A DNA stretch of 64,000 nt from an uncultured Cellvibrionales bacterium (GTDB taxonomy: Bacteria > Pseudomonadota > Gammaproteobacteria > Pseudomonadales > Cellvibrionaceae). The first letter of the stretch is position 1, and every line of letters starts with the position of its first letter. A program made the translations under genes and the position numbers. This document shows positions 53,009-63,917 of this stretch, piece by piece. The notes beneath the pieces were generated by a model. The model was not told the DNA's origin. It saw nothing but the letters and a program-made list of their open reading frames with translations, and did no database searches. The stretch lies in the NCBI GenBank assembly GCA_913020115.1, contig CAJWBQ010000019.1, forward strand, positions 27,803 through 91,802, written 5' to 3'.

Positions 53009-54160
53009 TTAACGAACCTCCCGGCGACGTGTTGTGCGAGTTTCAATGCTACGCCCCTGAATGTCGGCCATACGATTACTAAGATCTCGCAGTGCCTCCG
53101 GAGACATGCCTTGCAAGCTATTGGAGCTGGCCGCAGGACGGACAAGTTTGTCTAGCGGCAGATACATCATGTTATTGCCACCTTCCACGTCCACCATCAC
53201 TTTAGAACTGTTGCTCAATACTTCTTGCATTGCGTCGATGTAAAGGCGTTCACGTGTCACTTTTGGTGCCTTTTTATACTCGGCGAGTAATTTCTTAAAT
53301 CGTTGAGCTTCACCTTGCGAACGCGCAACAACCTGAGCTTTATAAGCGTTGGCTTCTTCGATAGTACGCTGAGCCTTACCACGAGCTTCCGGAATAATAC
53401 CGTTAGCGTAAGCTTCGGCTTCGTTCTTTGAACGCTCTTCGTCTTCTCGAGCCTTGTTCACGTCATCAAACGCTTCCTGAACCTGATCGGGCGGATTGGT
53501 TTCTTCAACGTTCACCTTCTCAATCTGGATACCCGTGCTGTAGTGATCCAGATAGCTCTGTAAGCGAGTGGCGACATCTATTGCAATGCGTTCACGACCT
53601 TCGGTAAGCACAGAGTGCATTTCCGAAGAGCCAATAATGTGCCGCAATGCACTGTCTGATGCCTGCGCCAAACTCGACTCTGGGTTCCTAACTTTCAACA
53701 CAAAATCGCGCGCATCAGCAATGCTGTACTGCACCGACAAATTTACTTCAACAATGTTCAAGTCTTCGGTCAGCATTTCACCTTTAGTACTGTGTAAGCG
53801 GACGCGAGTTACATTGACAGTAGTCACATTATCAATCAAAGGGGGATTCCAGTGTAAGCCTGGACCTTTAGTTTGATTGTAGAGGCCAAAACGCAGTACA
53901 ACCGCGCGTTCCTGTTCGTTCACCTGATAAACCCCTAATGCGAGATATACCAGAGAAAAAATAATCAACATGGCCACAAATGAGGCGCCACTCAAACCAC
54001 CATTGTTGCCAGAGGATTTTCCTCCGCCGCCAAACAGTCCATTGATTTTTTCTTGTACTTTTTTGAAGGCTTCATCCAAGTCAGGCGGGCCATCATTGCC
54101 CCCACCTTTACGACCACCCCAAGGGTCTTGGTTGTTACCACCCGGTTCATTCCAGGCCAT
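53009..54160 (-). CDS. hflK: HflK, membrane protease-modulator subunit
   Basis: A 383-residue partner of HflC. The cytoplasmic N-terminus is rich in Gly, Asn and Pro (MAWNEPGGNNQDPWGG), typical of HflK, followed by a transmembrane helix at about 60-80 and the SPFH domain (NEQERAVVLRFGLYNQ, LHWNPPLID, VNVEETNPPDQVQEAFDDV). The helical region EAYANGIIPEARGKAQ and the C-terminal tail are also standard. It follows hflX with a 14-bp gap. Confidence 0.97.
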   Translation of the reverse strand: MAWNEPGGNNQDPWGGRKGGGNDGPPDLDEAFKKVQEKINGLFGGGGKSSGNNGGLSGASFVAMLIIFSLVYLALGVYQVNEQERAVVLRFGLYNQTKGPGLHWNPPLIDNVTTVNVTRVRLHSTKGEMLTEDLNIVEVNLSVQYSIADARDFVLKVRNPESSLAQASDSALRHIIGSSEMHSVLTEGRERIAIDVATRLQSYLDHYSTGIQIEKVNVEETNPPDQVQEAFDDVNKAREDEERSKNEAEAYANGIIPEARGKAQRTIEEANAYKAQVVARSQGEAQRFKKLLAEYKKAPKVTRERLYIDAMQEVLSNSSKVMVDVEGGNNMMYLPLDKLVRPAASSNSLQGMSPEALRDLSNRMADIQGRSIETRTTRRREVR

Positions 54161-54174
54161 ATTATTTCTCCATC

Positions 54175-55485
54175 TTACGGTAGATTGCGGGAAGGCTCAT
54201 GCCAGCCCAAGTCGTTAAAATCTAATTCCACAGTACTGAGTATTCTAAATAAATCGGCTTTCGGTATCCTCACCTCTAGATCCGAAGAGCCGTCATCGCA
54301 ATAGTGCTCATTCAGTACGGCGTTTTGTTCATACAGCATAGCACGAAGACGCCCTTGATCGGCGCTCAGTTTAAGCCGGTCTTGCAGCACATCTTCGCCC
54401 AACAATTCGGCAATAGCCTGCTCTAATAAATCTACTCCTTCACCACTCTGCGCCGACAGCCATACGGCCACTGGCTCATTGTGCTCGTTGCGATCAATAC
54501 GTGCAGGCATATTCGTGAGCAGGTCAATTTTGTTGTACACCCGCAACTGCGGAAGTTCAGATGCTTGGATCTCTTCAAGCACCAAATCTACCTGCTCAAT
54601 ATTGTGTTCCCGCTCTTCCGCTCCCGCGTCTACAACATGCAGAAGAAGGTTTGAATTTGCAGCTTCTTCCAATGTTGCCCGAAAAGCTTGTACCAAACGG
54701 TGCGGCAGGTGACTAATAAAACCCACCGTATCCGCTAACACAGCCGCTCCCACATCGGGCAATTCTATCCGCCGCATCGTGGGATCTAGGGTGGCAAATA
54801 ATTGGTTCTCAACATAAACATCAGCATCGGCAATACGGTTGAACAAAGTCGACTTGCCCGCGTTGGTGTAACCCACGAGAGACACGGTCGAAACCGATGC
54901 TCGCTCTCGAGATCGACGCCCCTGATGCCGCTGCTTGCGCACCTTCTCTAAGCGTTTTTCAATCGATTTAATGCGCACTCTCAACAAGCGGCGGTCGGTT
55001 TCCAGCTGTGTCTCACCTGGGCCCCGCATGCCAATACCACCCTTTTGTCGCTCTAGGTGGGTCCAGCCTCGAATTAGCCGAGTGGCCACATGCCTCAACT
55101 GTGCCAGCTCAACTTGCAACTTGCCTTCAAAGGTTCGAGCCCGCTGAGCAAAAATATCAAGAATCAAACCCGTCCGGTCAAGCACACGGCACTGGAGCGC
55201 TTCCTCTAGGTTGCGCTCTTGACTGGGAGAAAGGCTGTGATTGAATATGACGATCTCAGCTCGATGCAAGTGAACGAGATCTTTAATCTCGTCTAACTTA
55301 CCGGAACCGATAAAATATTTAGCCGTAGGAGTGGCCCGCTGCCCAGTCACAAAGGCAACGGGATCTCCGCCCGCTGATAGCACTAATTCTTCAAACTCGC
55401 GGGGGTCTTCTGGATCTCCTCCACGTGTAAGCTCCAGATGAACTAATATCGCAAGTTCACCTGATTCCGGACGGTCAAAAAACAA
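54175..55485 (-). CDS. hflX: HflX, ribosome-associated GTPase
   Basis: A 436-residue GTPase that binds the large ribosomal subunit and rescues stalled ribosomes in the characterised family. The N-terminal HflX domain has FIGSGKLDEI, FNHSLSPSQERNLEEAL and the glycine-rich KGGIGMRGPGETQLETDRR linker. The G domain has G1 GYTNAGKST, G3 DTVGF and G4 NKID. It starts with TTG (MFFDRPESG) preceded by AGAGG at eight bases. It lies 28 bp after hfq in the conserved cluster. Confidence 0.97.
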   Translation of the reverse strand: MFFDRPESGELAILVHLELTRGGDPEDPREFEELVLSAGGDPVAFVTGQRATPTAKYFIGSGKLDEIKDLVHLHRAEIVIFNHSLSPSQERNLEEALQCRVLDRTGLILDIFAQRARTFEGKLQVELAQLRHVATRLIRGWTHLERQKGGIGMRGPGETQLETDRRLLRVRIKSIEKRLEKVRKQRHQGRRSRERASVSTVSLVGYTNAGKSTLFNRIADADVYVENQLFATLDPTMRRIELPDVGAAVLADTVGFISHLPHRLVQAFRATLEEAANSNLLLHVVDAGAEEREHNIEQVDLVLEEIQASELPQLRVYNKIDLLTNMPARIDRNEHNEPVAVWLSAQSGEGVDLLEQAIAELLGEDVLQDRLKLSADQGRLRAMLYEQNAVLNEHYCDDGSSDLEVRIPKADLFRILSTVELDFNDLGWHEPSRNLP

Positions 55486-55513
55486 CGAAATACCTCTTTG
55501 GTTTTACCGTAGC

Positions 55514-55780
55514 TTAGCTATCGTCACCAGATTCACTGTCACCGTCTTCAGAAGGCGGGTTCAGCATCGGTACACGTACGGCTCTGGATGGCACAACGGT
55601 AGAAATCGCGTGCTTATAGACCATCTGGCTCACTGTGTTTTTTAACAACACAACAAATTGGTCAAATGATTCGATTTGCCCTTGGAGCTTAATACCATTC
55701 ACAAGGTATATAGATACCGGAATGCGCTCTTTACGTAATACGTTTAAGTAAGGGTCTTGTAGACTATGCCCTTTAGACAT
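55514..55780 (-). CDS. hfq: RNA chaperone Hfq
   Basis: An 88-residue Hfq that forms the hexameric Sm ring pairing small RNAs with mRNAs. It has the Sm1 motif with [20 protein letters not shown] and the Sm2 motif [12 protein letters not shown]. The tail after PMLNPP is short, acidic and Ser/Asp-rich. It lies between miaA and hflX as in most gammaproteobacteria. Confidence 0.98.
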   Translation of the reverse strand: MSKGHSLQDPYLNVLRKERIPVSIYLVNGIKLQGQIESFDQFVVLLKNTVSQMVYKHAISTVVPSRAVRVPMLNPPSEDGDSESGDDS

Positions 55781-55914
55781 GTTCTATCTCCTTAAAAATG
55801 AATAAAATATCAAAAGTGAACGATCAAATTTTGTACTCTTCGTCATCCTGACTCCAAGCTCGAACACAAGCAGAAACTGACTAGGGAAATTTCCCACCCC
55901 TATTATATGGCCGC

Positions 55915-56871
55915 TTAAGCTATAAAATTCAAGGCTTTAGTTAAAATTTCCTGTTTTTCTAAAGCTTCGCCAGATTCCGACTCGGTAAACAGCCAATTTA
56001 GCTCGCTCCACCCTCTCAACCAAGTAAATTGCCGCTTAGCCAATTGACGTGTCGCGATAATACCCCGCTCGAGCAATTCTTCCTCGGCCAAGGTGCCTTC
56101 AAGAAATTCCCAAACCTGTCGGTAACCCACGGCACGAATAGCCGGTAAGTCGGCGTGCAGGTCGCCTCGCTTGCGAAGAGCTTCGACCTCCTGAATAAGC
56201 CCTTGTTCCAACATCAGCTCGAAACGTTTGGCAATGCGACGATGTAAAATACCTCGATCGCGAGGCGCGATAGCAATCTGACAAATATTGTATTCGTCTG
56301 ACAGCGATTTGCCCCCTGCTTGGGCTTGAACTTCTCTGAGCGCCGACATGGTTTGCCCCGAGGCTCTATAAACTTCAAGCGCCCGACTGAGACGCTGGGT
56401 GTGGTTTGGATGAATTGATTCCGCAGTAACCGGATCCACGGCCATAAGCTCGGCGTGGATAGCCGGCCAACCTTTGAGTTCAGCTTCAGAGGCGATGGCG
56501 GCCCTAATTTCTGGCGAGGCCTTAGGCATGTCCGCCAAGCCCTCAAGTAAAGCCTTGAAATACAGCATGGTGCCGCCCACCAAAAGCGGAATCCGTCCGG
56601 CGCCCGCCGACACTTTCATGGCGGCCAATGCGTCTGTTCTAAACTCCGCCGCTGAATATGGCTCACTGGGATCTCGAATATCGATCAACTGATGAGGCGC
56701 TTGTCGCTGCTCCTCTAGAGAAGGTTTAGCGGAGCCAATGTCCATGCCTTTGTACACCAGCGCAGAATCAACACTGATAACGTCGATCGGCAGATGTTGT
56801 GACAGGGCAATGGCAAGGTCTGTTTTGCCCGAGGCCGTTGGGCCCATCAGAAAAATAGCACGAGGTTTCAT
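55915..56871 (-). CDS. miaA: tRNA dimethylallyltransferase MiaA
   Basis: A 318-residue enzyme that adds the dimethylallyl group to A37 of tRNAs reading UNN codons. The P-loop [14 protein letters not shown], the segment [34 protein letters not shown] and [11 protein letters not shown] are all present and of normal spacing. It starts three bases from the mutL stop and is 135 bp upstream of hfq. Confidence 0.98.
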   Translation of the reverse strand: MKPRAIFLMGPTASGKTDLAIALSQHLPIDVISVDSALVYKGMDIGSAKPSLEEQRQAPHQLIDIRDPSEPYSAAEFRTDALAAMKVSAGAGRIPLLVGGTMLYFKALLEGLADMPKASPEIRAAIASEAELKGWPAIHAELMAVDPVTAESIHPNHTQRLSRALEVYRASGQTMSALREVQAQAGGKSLSDEYNICQIAIAPRDRGILHRRIAKRFELMLEQGLIQEVEALRKRGDLHADLPAIRAVGYRQVWEFLEGTLAEEELLERGIIATRQLAKRQFTWLRGWSELNWLFTESESGEALEKQEILTKALNFIA

Positions 56872-56874
56872 ACT

Positions 56875-58725
56875 TTAATGGCCGCGCATAAAGAGCTTAT
56901 CAAGCTCATCAAGTGTTTGTAGTGCCCATGTTGGGCGACCATGATTACATTGGCCGCTGCGTTCAGTGGCTTCCATATCCCGCAACAAGGCATTCATTTC
57001 AGGGATGCTCAGTTTGCGGTTTGCCCGCACCGACCCGTGACAGGCCATGGTGCTGAGGATTTCGTTAATATGATGCGTAATACGTTCACTACTGCCATGC
57101 TCAATCAGATCGGAAATAACATCCCTCACCAATTGCTCCACCGCGGCCCTGTTTAACAATACAGGCACTTGCCGAACCAGCAAGCTTTCTGGTCCTGCGC
57201 GCTGCAGCTCAAAACCCAGAGCCTCAAAGGTCGAGTCATATTGTTCAGCGGTGTCAGCTTCTTTTTGGCTCACGGCAATGGTTTCCGGTACCAATAGAGG
57301 TTGGGCCTTAACGCCCTCTCCTTCAAAGTCTTGCTTCATTCGTTCGTAGGTAATACGCTCGTGGGCTGCATGCATATCCACCACAATTAAGCCCTGAGCA
57401 TTTTCCGCCAGTATAAATATGCCTTTCAACTGGGCAATTGCATAACCTAGAGGAGGAATTTGACCATCGGCCTCGCTGATGTCAGCCAATTGAGGCCTCT
57501 GTGCCTCCCGGTCATTAAACACCTTAGCTTCAGCACCTTCAGCTGAGTACAGTGCGCCATAGGCTTGCATATTCTCCTCTACGCCTTGTAAAGGTCTCTC
57601 GTTTGTCAGCGCACCCGTCGATTGAAAACGCATATTTTCCTGTTGCTTAAACTCTCCAGCCCTCAGCCCACTCGCAACATTCACAGCCTCATTCTGCGCC
57701 GCACTCGCCATTTGATCTTCTGGCCTCACGTCGGCCAAGGCATGATGTAAACTGCGATATAAAAAGTCGTGGACCATACGCCCATCACGGAAGCGAACCT
57801 CGTGTTTAGTTGGGTGCACATTCACGTCAACCGTGGCCGGATCTAGATCTAAAAACAGAACAAAAGCAGGGTGCCTGCCGTGATACAAAACGTCTTGATA
57901 AGCCTGACGCACAGCGTGTGTCACCAACTTGTCACGAATCGCCCGGCCATTGACATAGAAATGCTGCAAATCTGCCTGGCTACGAGAAAACGTTGGCAAT
58001 GCCACCCAGCCCCACAAACGCAAGCCGGCGCGCTCCACATCAATGTGCACACTGTTGTCTATAAACGCGGGGCCGCAGACTTGGGCGACACGGCGCTCAC
58101 ACTCCGACTTTGAATTCGCGGCTCGCCAACTATGAATAGCACGGCCGTTGTGGCAGACATTAAAAGCCACATCAAAGCGAGACAAGGCCAGGCGCTTAAT
58201 TACTTCATCAATTCGGTTAAATTCCGTTTTTTCGGTCCGCAAAAACTTCCTTCGTGCTGGGGTATTAAAAAATAGATCCCGCACTTCAACAGTTGTACCT
58301 TGTGGATGAGGTGCAGGGCTAACTTCCGCCTCCATGTCTCGCCCCTCAGCCTGCACCTTCCAGCCCGAACCCGTGCTTTCAATATTGCTGCACAAAGACA
58401 AGCGAGAGACAGAGCTAATACTCGCCAAAGCCTCACCACGAAAACCCAGAGTTTCCACCGCCTCTAGGTCGTCCAACACATAAATTTTACTCGTGGCGTG
58501 GCGATTGAGCGCAAGAGATAAGTCGGCTTTTTCAACACCACCACCATTGTCTCTCACACGCATCAACTTCACCCCTCCCTGCTCAATATCAATATCGAGA
58601 CGAGTAGCACCAGCGTCAATGCTGTTTTCCAACAATTCTTTAATCACCGATGAGGGGCGTTCAACAACTTCACCGGCGGCAATTTGGTTGGCTAGGCGCG
58701 GACTTAATAATTTTATTTTCGACAT
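56875..58725 (-). CDS. mutL: DNA mismatch repair protein MutL
   Basis: A 616-residue MutL with the GHKL ATPase domain ([58 protein letters not shown]) and a C-terminal dimerisation domain from about residue 430. The linker of about 330-430 is low in similarity, as usual. The CPH-like metal motif of endonuclease MutL is not obvious, consistent with a MutH-type or dam-dependent lineage, though this needs alignment. It sits between amiB and miaA. Confidence 0.97.
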   Translation of the reverse strand: MSKIKLLSPRLANQIAAGEVVERPSSVIKELLENSIDAGATRLDIDIEQGGVKLMRVRDNGGGVEKADLSLALNRHATSKIYVLDDLEAVETLGFRGEALASISSVSRLSLCSNIESTGSGWKVQAEGRDMEAEVSPAPHPQGTTVEVRDLFFNTPARRKFLRTEKTEFNRIDEVIKRLALSRFDVAFNVCHNGRAIHSWRAANSKSECERRVAQVCGPAFIDNSVHIDVERAGLRLWGWVALPTFSRSQADLQHFYVNGRAIRDKLVTHAVRQAYQDVLYHGRHPAFVLFLDLDPATVDVNVHPTKHEVRFRDGRMVHDFLYRSLHHALADVRPEDQMASAAQNEAVNVASGLRAGEFKQQENMRFQSTGALTNERPLQGVEENMQAYGALYSAEGAEAKVFNDREAQRPQLADISEADGQIPPLGYAIAQLKGIFILAENAQGLIVVDMHAAHERITYERMKQDFEGEGVKAQPLLVPETIAVSQKEADTAEQYDSTFEALGFELQRAGPESLLVRQVPVLLNRAAVEQLVRDVISDLIEHGSSERITHHINEILSTMACHGSVRANRKLSIPEMNALLRDMEATERSGQCNHGRPTWALQTLDELDKLFMRGH

Positions 58726-58745
58726 AATCTGTGTAAATCTGGTCT

Positions 58746-60101
58746 CTAGCTATTGGGAATTTTAATCCGCTGGCCAACTTTTACCAGCGTATTGGGCAAG
58801 CGATTAAGCTGGCGAATTTCACTCACTGAGCTGTTAAAACGACGCGCAACCGTTGACAAAGTATCGCCACGGGCAATGACATAGTCTTTAGCCGCCGTAC
58901 TTTGAACTGTGCCTTTACGGCTCGCCAAATAAGAATCAGCCGGTGGGTTTTTCCCAAAATAACCTTTCACCCCTTTAAAAACAGCTTTCGCCAATTTTCG
59001 GCGATAACTAGCTGTGGACAATTTTTTAGCTTCACTCGGGTTAGAAATAAAACCGGTCTCAACTAATATCGAGGGTACATCTGGAGATTTCAAAACAGCA
59101 AATGCCGCTTGCTCAACCTGCTTTTTATGCAACGGGGCTACGCGCCCTAGCGCACTTAACACATCTCCACCGACGTCAAGACTAGAGCCCAAAGTAGCAG
59201 TCATGGACAGATCCACCAGCACGCCAGCCAAAACTTTATCCTTGTCATCTAGACTCACACTACCGTAACCCCCGATAAGATCAGACTCGTTTTCACGTTT
59301 TGCCAAGAAACGTGCAGTTTCACTACTCGCTCCTCGACGAGACAAGGCAAAAACGGAAGCGCCATAAGGCTTAGGGCTTTTGAATGCATCGGCGTGAATG
59401 GATATAAAAAGGTCTGCACGCTTATCTCGGGCAATGTCGCGCCGGCGCTTATGCGGAATATAATAATCGCCGGTTCGCACCAACTCCGCTCTAAAACCTT
59501 TTTCTTTATTGATTAGCGTCGCCAGCTCCTTGCTAATAGCCAACACGACGTTTTTTTCTCTCAATCGTCTAGGCCCCGATGCCCCTGGGTCTTCACCCCC
59601 ATGGCCGGCATCAATGGCAATAATTATATCCCGCTGTTTTCCTTCGGGCTTCACCACGACTTTTTTCTTCGTGCTTACTACTCCCAGGTCAAACAAATCA
59701 ATCACTAAGCGATCATTTTTGCCTCCGTGCTTTTTCAGTATGAAGCTGCGGGGCTTAACCGCCGTCGATAAATCAAGCACTACACGTAGGTCGTTTTTGT
59801 TTCTTTGAGCGCTGCGCACAGTTTGAATGGGCGTGCCTTTAAGGGAGAGAGCCGCTAAGCTTGCATTGAGCTGCGAATCGCCAATATCAATGACCAATCG
59901 ATTTGGGTTCGCCAATGGGAAAATTTTGTGTGTTACCGGACCGCTGAGATCAAACACCAAACGGGTGTGATCAGGCGCTCGCCATACTCGCAGGCCTTCT
60001 ACCGAGGCGGAGGCAAAACTCATTGAGGAGAAAAACACCAATAAGCTCAAGCACCACAAGCGACTGCATAGACGATAGAAGTTGGGATTTACTGCGACCA
60101 A
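58746..60101 (-). CDS. amiB: N-acetylmuramoyl-L-alanine amidase AmiB-like
   Basis: A 451-residue periplasmic amidase that cuts the stem peptide from septal peptidoglycan at cell separation. It has a signal peptide (about 1-32), an AMIN domain (about 35-135), an Amidase_3 domain with zinc ligands in [13 protein letters not shown] (His), [13 protein letters not shown] (Glu), SIHADAF (His) and the catalytic Glu in [13 protein letters not shown]-terminal LysM domain ([16 protein letters not shown]) completes it. The start overlaps tsaE by 13 bases. E. coli AmiB lacks the LysM; the LysM form is usual in pseudomonads and relatives. Confidence 0.96.
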   Translation of the reverse strand: MVAVNPNFYRLCSRLWCLSLLVFFSSMSFASASVEGLRVWRAPDHTRLVFDLSGPVTHKIFPLANPNRLVIDIGDSQLNASLAALSLKGTPIQTVRSAQRNKNDLRVVLDLSTAVKPRSFILKKHGGKNDRLVIDLFDLGVVSTKKKVVVKPEGKQRDIIIAIDAGHGGEDPGASGPRRLREKNVVLAISKELATLINKEKGFRAELVRTGDYYIPHKRRRDIARDKRADLFISIHADAFKSPKPYGASVFALSRRGASSETARFLAKRENESDLIGGYGSVSLDDKDKVLAGVLVDLSMTATLGSSLDVGGDVLSALGRVAPLHKKQVEQAAFAVLKSPDVPSILVETGFISNPSEAKKLSTASYRRKLAKAVFKGVKGYFGKNPPADSYLASRKGTVQSTAAKDYVIARGDTLSTVARRFNSSVSEIRQLNRLPNTLVKVGQRIKIPNS

Positions 60102-60607
60102 GTGCTTGCTCCTACTGAAATAATAGTTTGCCCCAAAGCCGAATGCCCCTGTACGCTCACTTGCCGGCCTTCGCCGTCGACAGAAACCGTAAGTGTTAAA
60201 TCCGGAGTAGGCAAAAAGCCTTCACCTCGAGCTGGCCACTCCAACAAACAAATACTGCTCGGACCAAAGTAATCTCGAATGCCCAAATATTCCAGCTCTT
60301 CAGGATCGCCTAAGCGATAGAGATCGAAATGATAGACGGTTAGGCCCTGGAACTCATAAGGCTCCACGAGGGTATAGGTAGGACTCTTAACCGCACCTGA
60401 ATGTCCGCAGGCAATAAGCACACCTCGACTCAAAGTTGTTTTACCCGCGCCCAAGTCTCCCTCTAAGAAAACCACCAACCCGCGTTCTAAAGCACTAGAT
60501 TTAAACGCCTCACCCAAACATCGGCCAAAATCGACCATTGCAGACTCGCCCACAATTCGAGTTTTGAAATTCTGCGTGCCTGTCTCGAGCTCAACCATAG
60601 GTATCAA
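60089..60607 (-). CDS. tsaE: tRNA threonylcarbamoyladenosine ATPase TsaE
   Basis: A 172-residue P-loop ATPase required with TsaB and TsaD for t6A37 formation in tRNA. Walker A GDLGAGKTTLSRG, SPTYTLVEPYEF, VYHFDLYRLGDPEELEYLG and LLEWPARG are all standard. It overlaps nnr by four bases and amiB by 13, so the three genes are translationally coupled. Confidence 0.97.
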   Translation of the reverse strand: MIPMVELETGTQNFKTRIVGESAMVDFGRCLGEAFKSSALERGLVVFLEGDLGAGKTTLSRGVLIACGHSGAVKSPTYTLVEPYEFQGLTVYHFDLYRLGDPEELEYLGIRDYFGPSSICLLEWPARGEGFLPTPDLTLTVSVDGEGRQVSVQGHSALGQTIISVGASTWSQ

Positions 60608-62124
60608 GTTATCAATTCATTCATTAAGGAGTGCAGTGCCGGTACAAGGTCGGTGGCCAACATCCCATGGGCTCCCTTCTCTTTGGCAACTTTGTCAGCA
60701 GCGGCGCCGTGCAAATTAACCCCAAATTCAGCCGCTTCAGTTTCGCTCAGGCCCTGGGCCAACAGCCCCCCTAAAATGCCACTAAGAACATCCCCCATAC
60801 CTCCACTCGCCATTCCAGGGTTGCCGGCGGCGCAAAGCTTTATACCTTTGCTTGAACCGGCAATTAATGTACCCGCTCCCTTCAAAACAACAAGCCCACC
60901 ATAGCGTTTTTGTAGAGCTTCGACAGCGGCGAAGCGGTCAGCCTGCACCTCTTTCGTATTGCATCCCAATAAGCGAGCAGCTTCACCGGGGTGCGGGGTT
61001 AAAATCCAGTTCTCACGTTTGCCACCGGTACCCAGCCGGCCCTCACTAATAATATTTAAAGCATCCGCGTCTAACACCAATGGCAGGCCGGTTTTTAAAG
61101 CCTGTTGAAGCATTTGTTCAGACCACGCCGAGCGCCCCATTCCCGGCCCAACAACTAATACTGAGGGCCTTTCCAGTAGAGGCTCTAAGGCTTGACCGGA
61201 GGGAACGCCGGACACCATTGCTTCTGGTCGGCGCGCAAGTATTGCCGCTACATGCTCAGGGCGTGTAGCCACGCTCACTAAGCCCGCGCCAACTCGCGCG
61301 GCGGCCTCAACTGCCATCAAGGGCGCGCCACCCATGCCAACATCACCACCAATTACCATGACATGGCCAAAATCACCCTTGTGGGCATCCGCTTCTCGAG
61401 GACTTAGTGCCTGACTGGAAAGCGCCAGATTGAGACTCGATACTTCCGCTGTCACGGAGCTTTGTAAAGACTCATCAATTTGCAGATTATCAAATTGTAA
61501 TGCCCCGCATAATGCCGGGCCACGCCCAGTAAGTAAGCCTCGCTTTACACCAATAAATGTAACGGTAAGACTGGCTTTTACCGCGATGTCTTTAACGGCT
61601 CCGGTGTCTGCACACAAACCTGAAGGAAGATCGACAGACAGAGTAGGCTTAGCGCTGCTGTTGATTTTTTCTATAGCCGCTTTGAACTTACCTTCAATTT
61701 GGCCTGTATTGAACCCGGTGCCCAAGAGAGCATCCACAAGTACATCTGCATCGAGAGCAATATCGTCGTTCCAAGCTACAAAGGTGACACCCTCAGCCTT
61801 AGCATAATCATGAGCGGCCTTAGCATCAGGGCCCAACTTAAGAGCGTCCCCCACCTGAACAATAGTCACATCAATTTTGCGCTGTGCGGCCAGCGCCGCC
61901 ACCACATAACCGTCCCCGGCATTGTTACCAGAGCCACAAAAAACCGAGACACTGGCCAGGTCGGGAAATGCCTGCAACATTGCCTCAAACGCCACTCGGC
62001 CTGCGCGTTTCATCAATTGAACGCCTGGAATTCCCTGCACTTCAATGGCAATGCGATCGAGCTCCCGCACTTGTTCAGCGGTATACAAATGGCGAGGAGG
62101 GGGGAATGTTGCCGAGGTTTCCAT
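60604..62124 (-). CDS. nnr: Bifunctional NAD(P)H-hydrate repair enzyme
   Basis: A 506-residue fusion repairing damaged nicotinamide cofactors. The N-terminal epimerase domain (about 10-225; YTAEQVRELDRIAIEVQGIP, GSGNNAGDGYVVA, VDLPSGLCADTG) is joined to the C-terminal ADP-dependent dehydratase domain (about 235-500; GGDVGMGGAPLMAVEAAARV, VGPGMG, LDADALN, LTPHPGEAARLLG, GNPGMASGGMGDVLSGILGG). It is divergent from queG. Confidence 0.97.
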   Translation of the reverse strand: METSATFPPPRHLYTAEQVRELDRIAIEVQGIPGVQLMKRAGRVAFEAMLQAFPDLASVSVFCGSGNNAGDGYVVAALAAQRKIDVTIVQVGDALKLGPDAKAAHDYAKAEGVTFVAWNDDIALDADVLVDALLGTGFNTGQIEGKFKAAIEKINSSAKPTLSVDLPSGLCADTGAVKDIAVKASLTVTFIGVKRGLLTGRGPALCGALQFDNLQIDESLQSSVTAEVSSLNLALSSQALSPREADAHKGDFGHVMVIGGDVGMGGAPLMAVEAAARVGAGLVSVATRPEHVAAILARRPEAMVSGVPSGQALEPLLERPSVLVVGPGMGRSAWSEQMLQQALKTGLPLVLDADALNIISEGRLGTGGKRENWILTPHPGEAARLLGCNTKEVQADRFAAVEALQKRYGGLVVLKGAGTLIAGSSKGIKLCAAGNPGMASGGMGDVLSGILGGLLAQGLSETEAAEFGVNLHGAAADKVAKEKGAHGMLATDLVPALHSLMNELIT

Positions 62125-62205
62125 GCAAAGCTCTCTAAAAACAGTAGAAGACGTTAGAATAAGCGGGAATTGTACCGTAACTTAAACTCCAGACCTATAA
62201 GCCTC

Positions 62206-63312
62206 ATGAGCATTTCTTCCTGCACCGATACCGAACTCGCCGAGCTAGCAGCCGATATTAAACGCTGGGGAAGAGAGCTGGGCTTTCAGCAAATTGGTAT
62301 TTCAGACGGCCAACTGGCAGAACACGAGCAACATTTGCAAGATTGGCTCGCCAAAGGCTATCAAGGCGACATGGCTTGGATGGCAGCACACGGCAACAAA
62401 CGCAGTCGCCCCGAGGAATTGCTCCCTGGCACTCGAAGGGTTATTTCTGCGCGCATGGATTACCTACCAGCAGACACGCAACAAATTAAAGTCCTCAAAC
62501 AACCTGAGAAAGCCTATGTCTCCCGCTATGCACTAGGGCGTGACTACCACAAACTCATTCGCAAACGCTTAGCCGAATTAGCTAAGCGCATCGAAGCTAG
62601 AGTTCCAAACACGATCCAGCGCGCCTTTGTTGACAGCGCTCCAGTAATGGAACGCCCACTGGCAGAAAAAGCGGGTTTAGGTTGGGTGGGCAAACACACC
62701 CTGTTGATCAATAGCACGGCTGGCAGCTGGTTTTTTCTGGGCGAGCTCCTCACTAACTTACCCCTGCCAATTGATGAGAGCGAGGAGCCCAACCAGTGTG
62801 GCAGCTGCAACGCGTGTTTGAAGGTATGCCCTACCGACGCCTTTCCAAGGCCCTATAGTCTAGATGCAAGACGATGTATCTCTTATCTAACTATTGAAAA
62901 CAAAGGCGCTATTCCGGAAGAATTTCGCGAGCCCATGGGCAACCGGGTATTTGGCTGCGACGACTGCCAGGCCATTTGCCCTTGGAATAAATACGCTAAA
63001 ACCACCTGTGAAACTGACTTTCTACCTCGTCATGGACTTGATAACAGCGATTTGAACGACTTGTTCCAGTGGACTGAAGCTGAATTTCTACGGCGAACAG
63101 AAGGGTCCGCCATTCGCAGAATTGGCTATGAAGGTTGGCAGCGCAACCTCTCAGTGGGCTTGGGCAATGCCCCTTTTAGCCCCGATATTGTTGCTTCTCT
63201 AACAAGCAAACTAGAGGGTGCCAGCCCCATGCTTGCTGAACACTTCGAGTGGGCCTTGGCACAGCAGGCAAAACCCAACAGGCGACGTAAGCGGAAGATC
63301 AAGGCTCCATAG
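62206..63312 (+). CDS. queG: Epoxyqueuosine reductase QueG
   Basis: A 368-residue cobalamin- and Fe-S-dependent enzyme that reduces epoxyqueuosine to queuosine in tRNA. The catalytic Asp lies in VDSAPVMERPLAEKAGLGWVG-like sequence, and two 4Fe-4S sites are seen as CGSCNACLKVCP and CDDCQAICPW. The start is set at ATG 62206; an in-frame TTG at 62170 would add 12 residues without family support. It is divergent from nnr and convergent with orn, matching the E. coli order. Confidence 0.97.
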   Translation: MSISSCTDTELAELAADIKRWGRELGFQQIGISDGQLAEHEQHLQDWLAKGYQGDMAWMAAHGNKRSRPEELLPGTRRVISARMDYLPADTQQIKVLKQPEKAYVSRYALGRDYHKLIRKRLAELAKRIEARVPNTIQRAFVDSAPVMERPLAEKAGLGWVGKHTLLINSTAGSWFFLGELLTNLPLPIDESEEPNQCGSCNACLKVCPTDAFPRPYSLDARRCISYLTIENKGAIPEEFREPMGNRVFGCDDCQAICPWNKYAKTTCETDFLPRHGLDNSDLNDLFQWTEAEFLRRTEGSAIRRIGYEGWQRNLSVGLGNAPFSPDIVASLTSKLEGASPMLAEHFEWALAQQAKPNRRRKRKIKAP

Positions 63313-63362
63313 TAGGAGCAATGGAAGTACTTCGCTCCACCTGCCCGATCAAGAAGCCTAGT

Positions 63363-63917
63363 TTAAGCTTTTTTATCGCTGCCAATAAACGTATTGCGAT
63401 AGTGCACAAGTTCATTAATGGAGTCTTTTATGTCGTCCAATGCCAAATGTGCACCCAACTTTTTGACCCCCGCTAAGACTTCTGGCTCCCAACGTCTGGC
63501 CAACTCTTTAATGGTACTCACATCCAAATTGCGATAGTGGAAGTAGTCTTCGAGTTGCGGCATATAACGCGCTAAAAAACGCCGATCTTGGCAGATAGAG
63601 TTGCCGCATATAGGCGACTTTCCTTTCGGCACCCACTGCTCTAGAAAGGCGATCGTTTGCTGCTCGGCACTGGCGGCCGAGATCTCGCTGTTCCGTACGC
63701 GCTCTGTAAGGCCGGACTTGCCATGCTGGCGAGTGTTCCACTCATCCATGCCATTCATGATACTGTCGGGCTGATGCACAGCCAACATAGGGCCTTCGGC
63801 CAATATATTAAGGTCGGAGTCGGTTATGATCGTTGCAATCTCAATAATAACGTCATCTTCCGGGCTCAAGCCGGTCATTTCCAGATCGATCCAAATTAAA
63901 TTATTTTCACTGCTCAT
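63363..63917 (-). CDS. orn: Oligoribonuclease
   Basis: A 184-residue DEDDh 3'-5' exonuclease that degrades two- to five-nucleotide RNAs and linear c-di-GMP products. Catalytic residues lie in WIDLEMTGL (Asp, Glu), CQDRRFL (Asp) and [11 protein letters not shown] (His, Asp). ATG at 63917 gives the normal start [16 protein letters not shown]; the frame stays open to 63977. It is convergent with queG. The region up to 64000 shows the start of the next intergenic space only. Confidence 0.97.
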   Translation of the reverse strand: MSSENNLIWIDLEMTGLSPEDDVIIEIATIITDSDLNILAEGPMLAVHQPDSIMNGMDEWNTRQHGKSGLTERVRNSEISAASAEQQTIAFLEQWVPKGKSPICGNSICQDRRFLARYMPQLEDYFHYRNLDVSTIKELARRWEPEVLAGVKKLGAHLALDDIKDSINELVHYRNTFIGSDKKA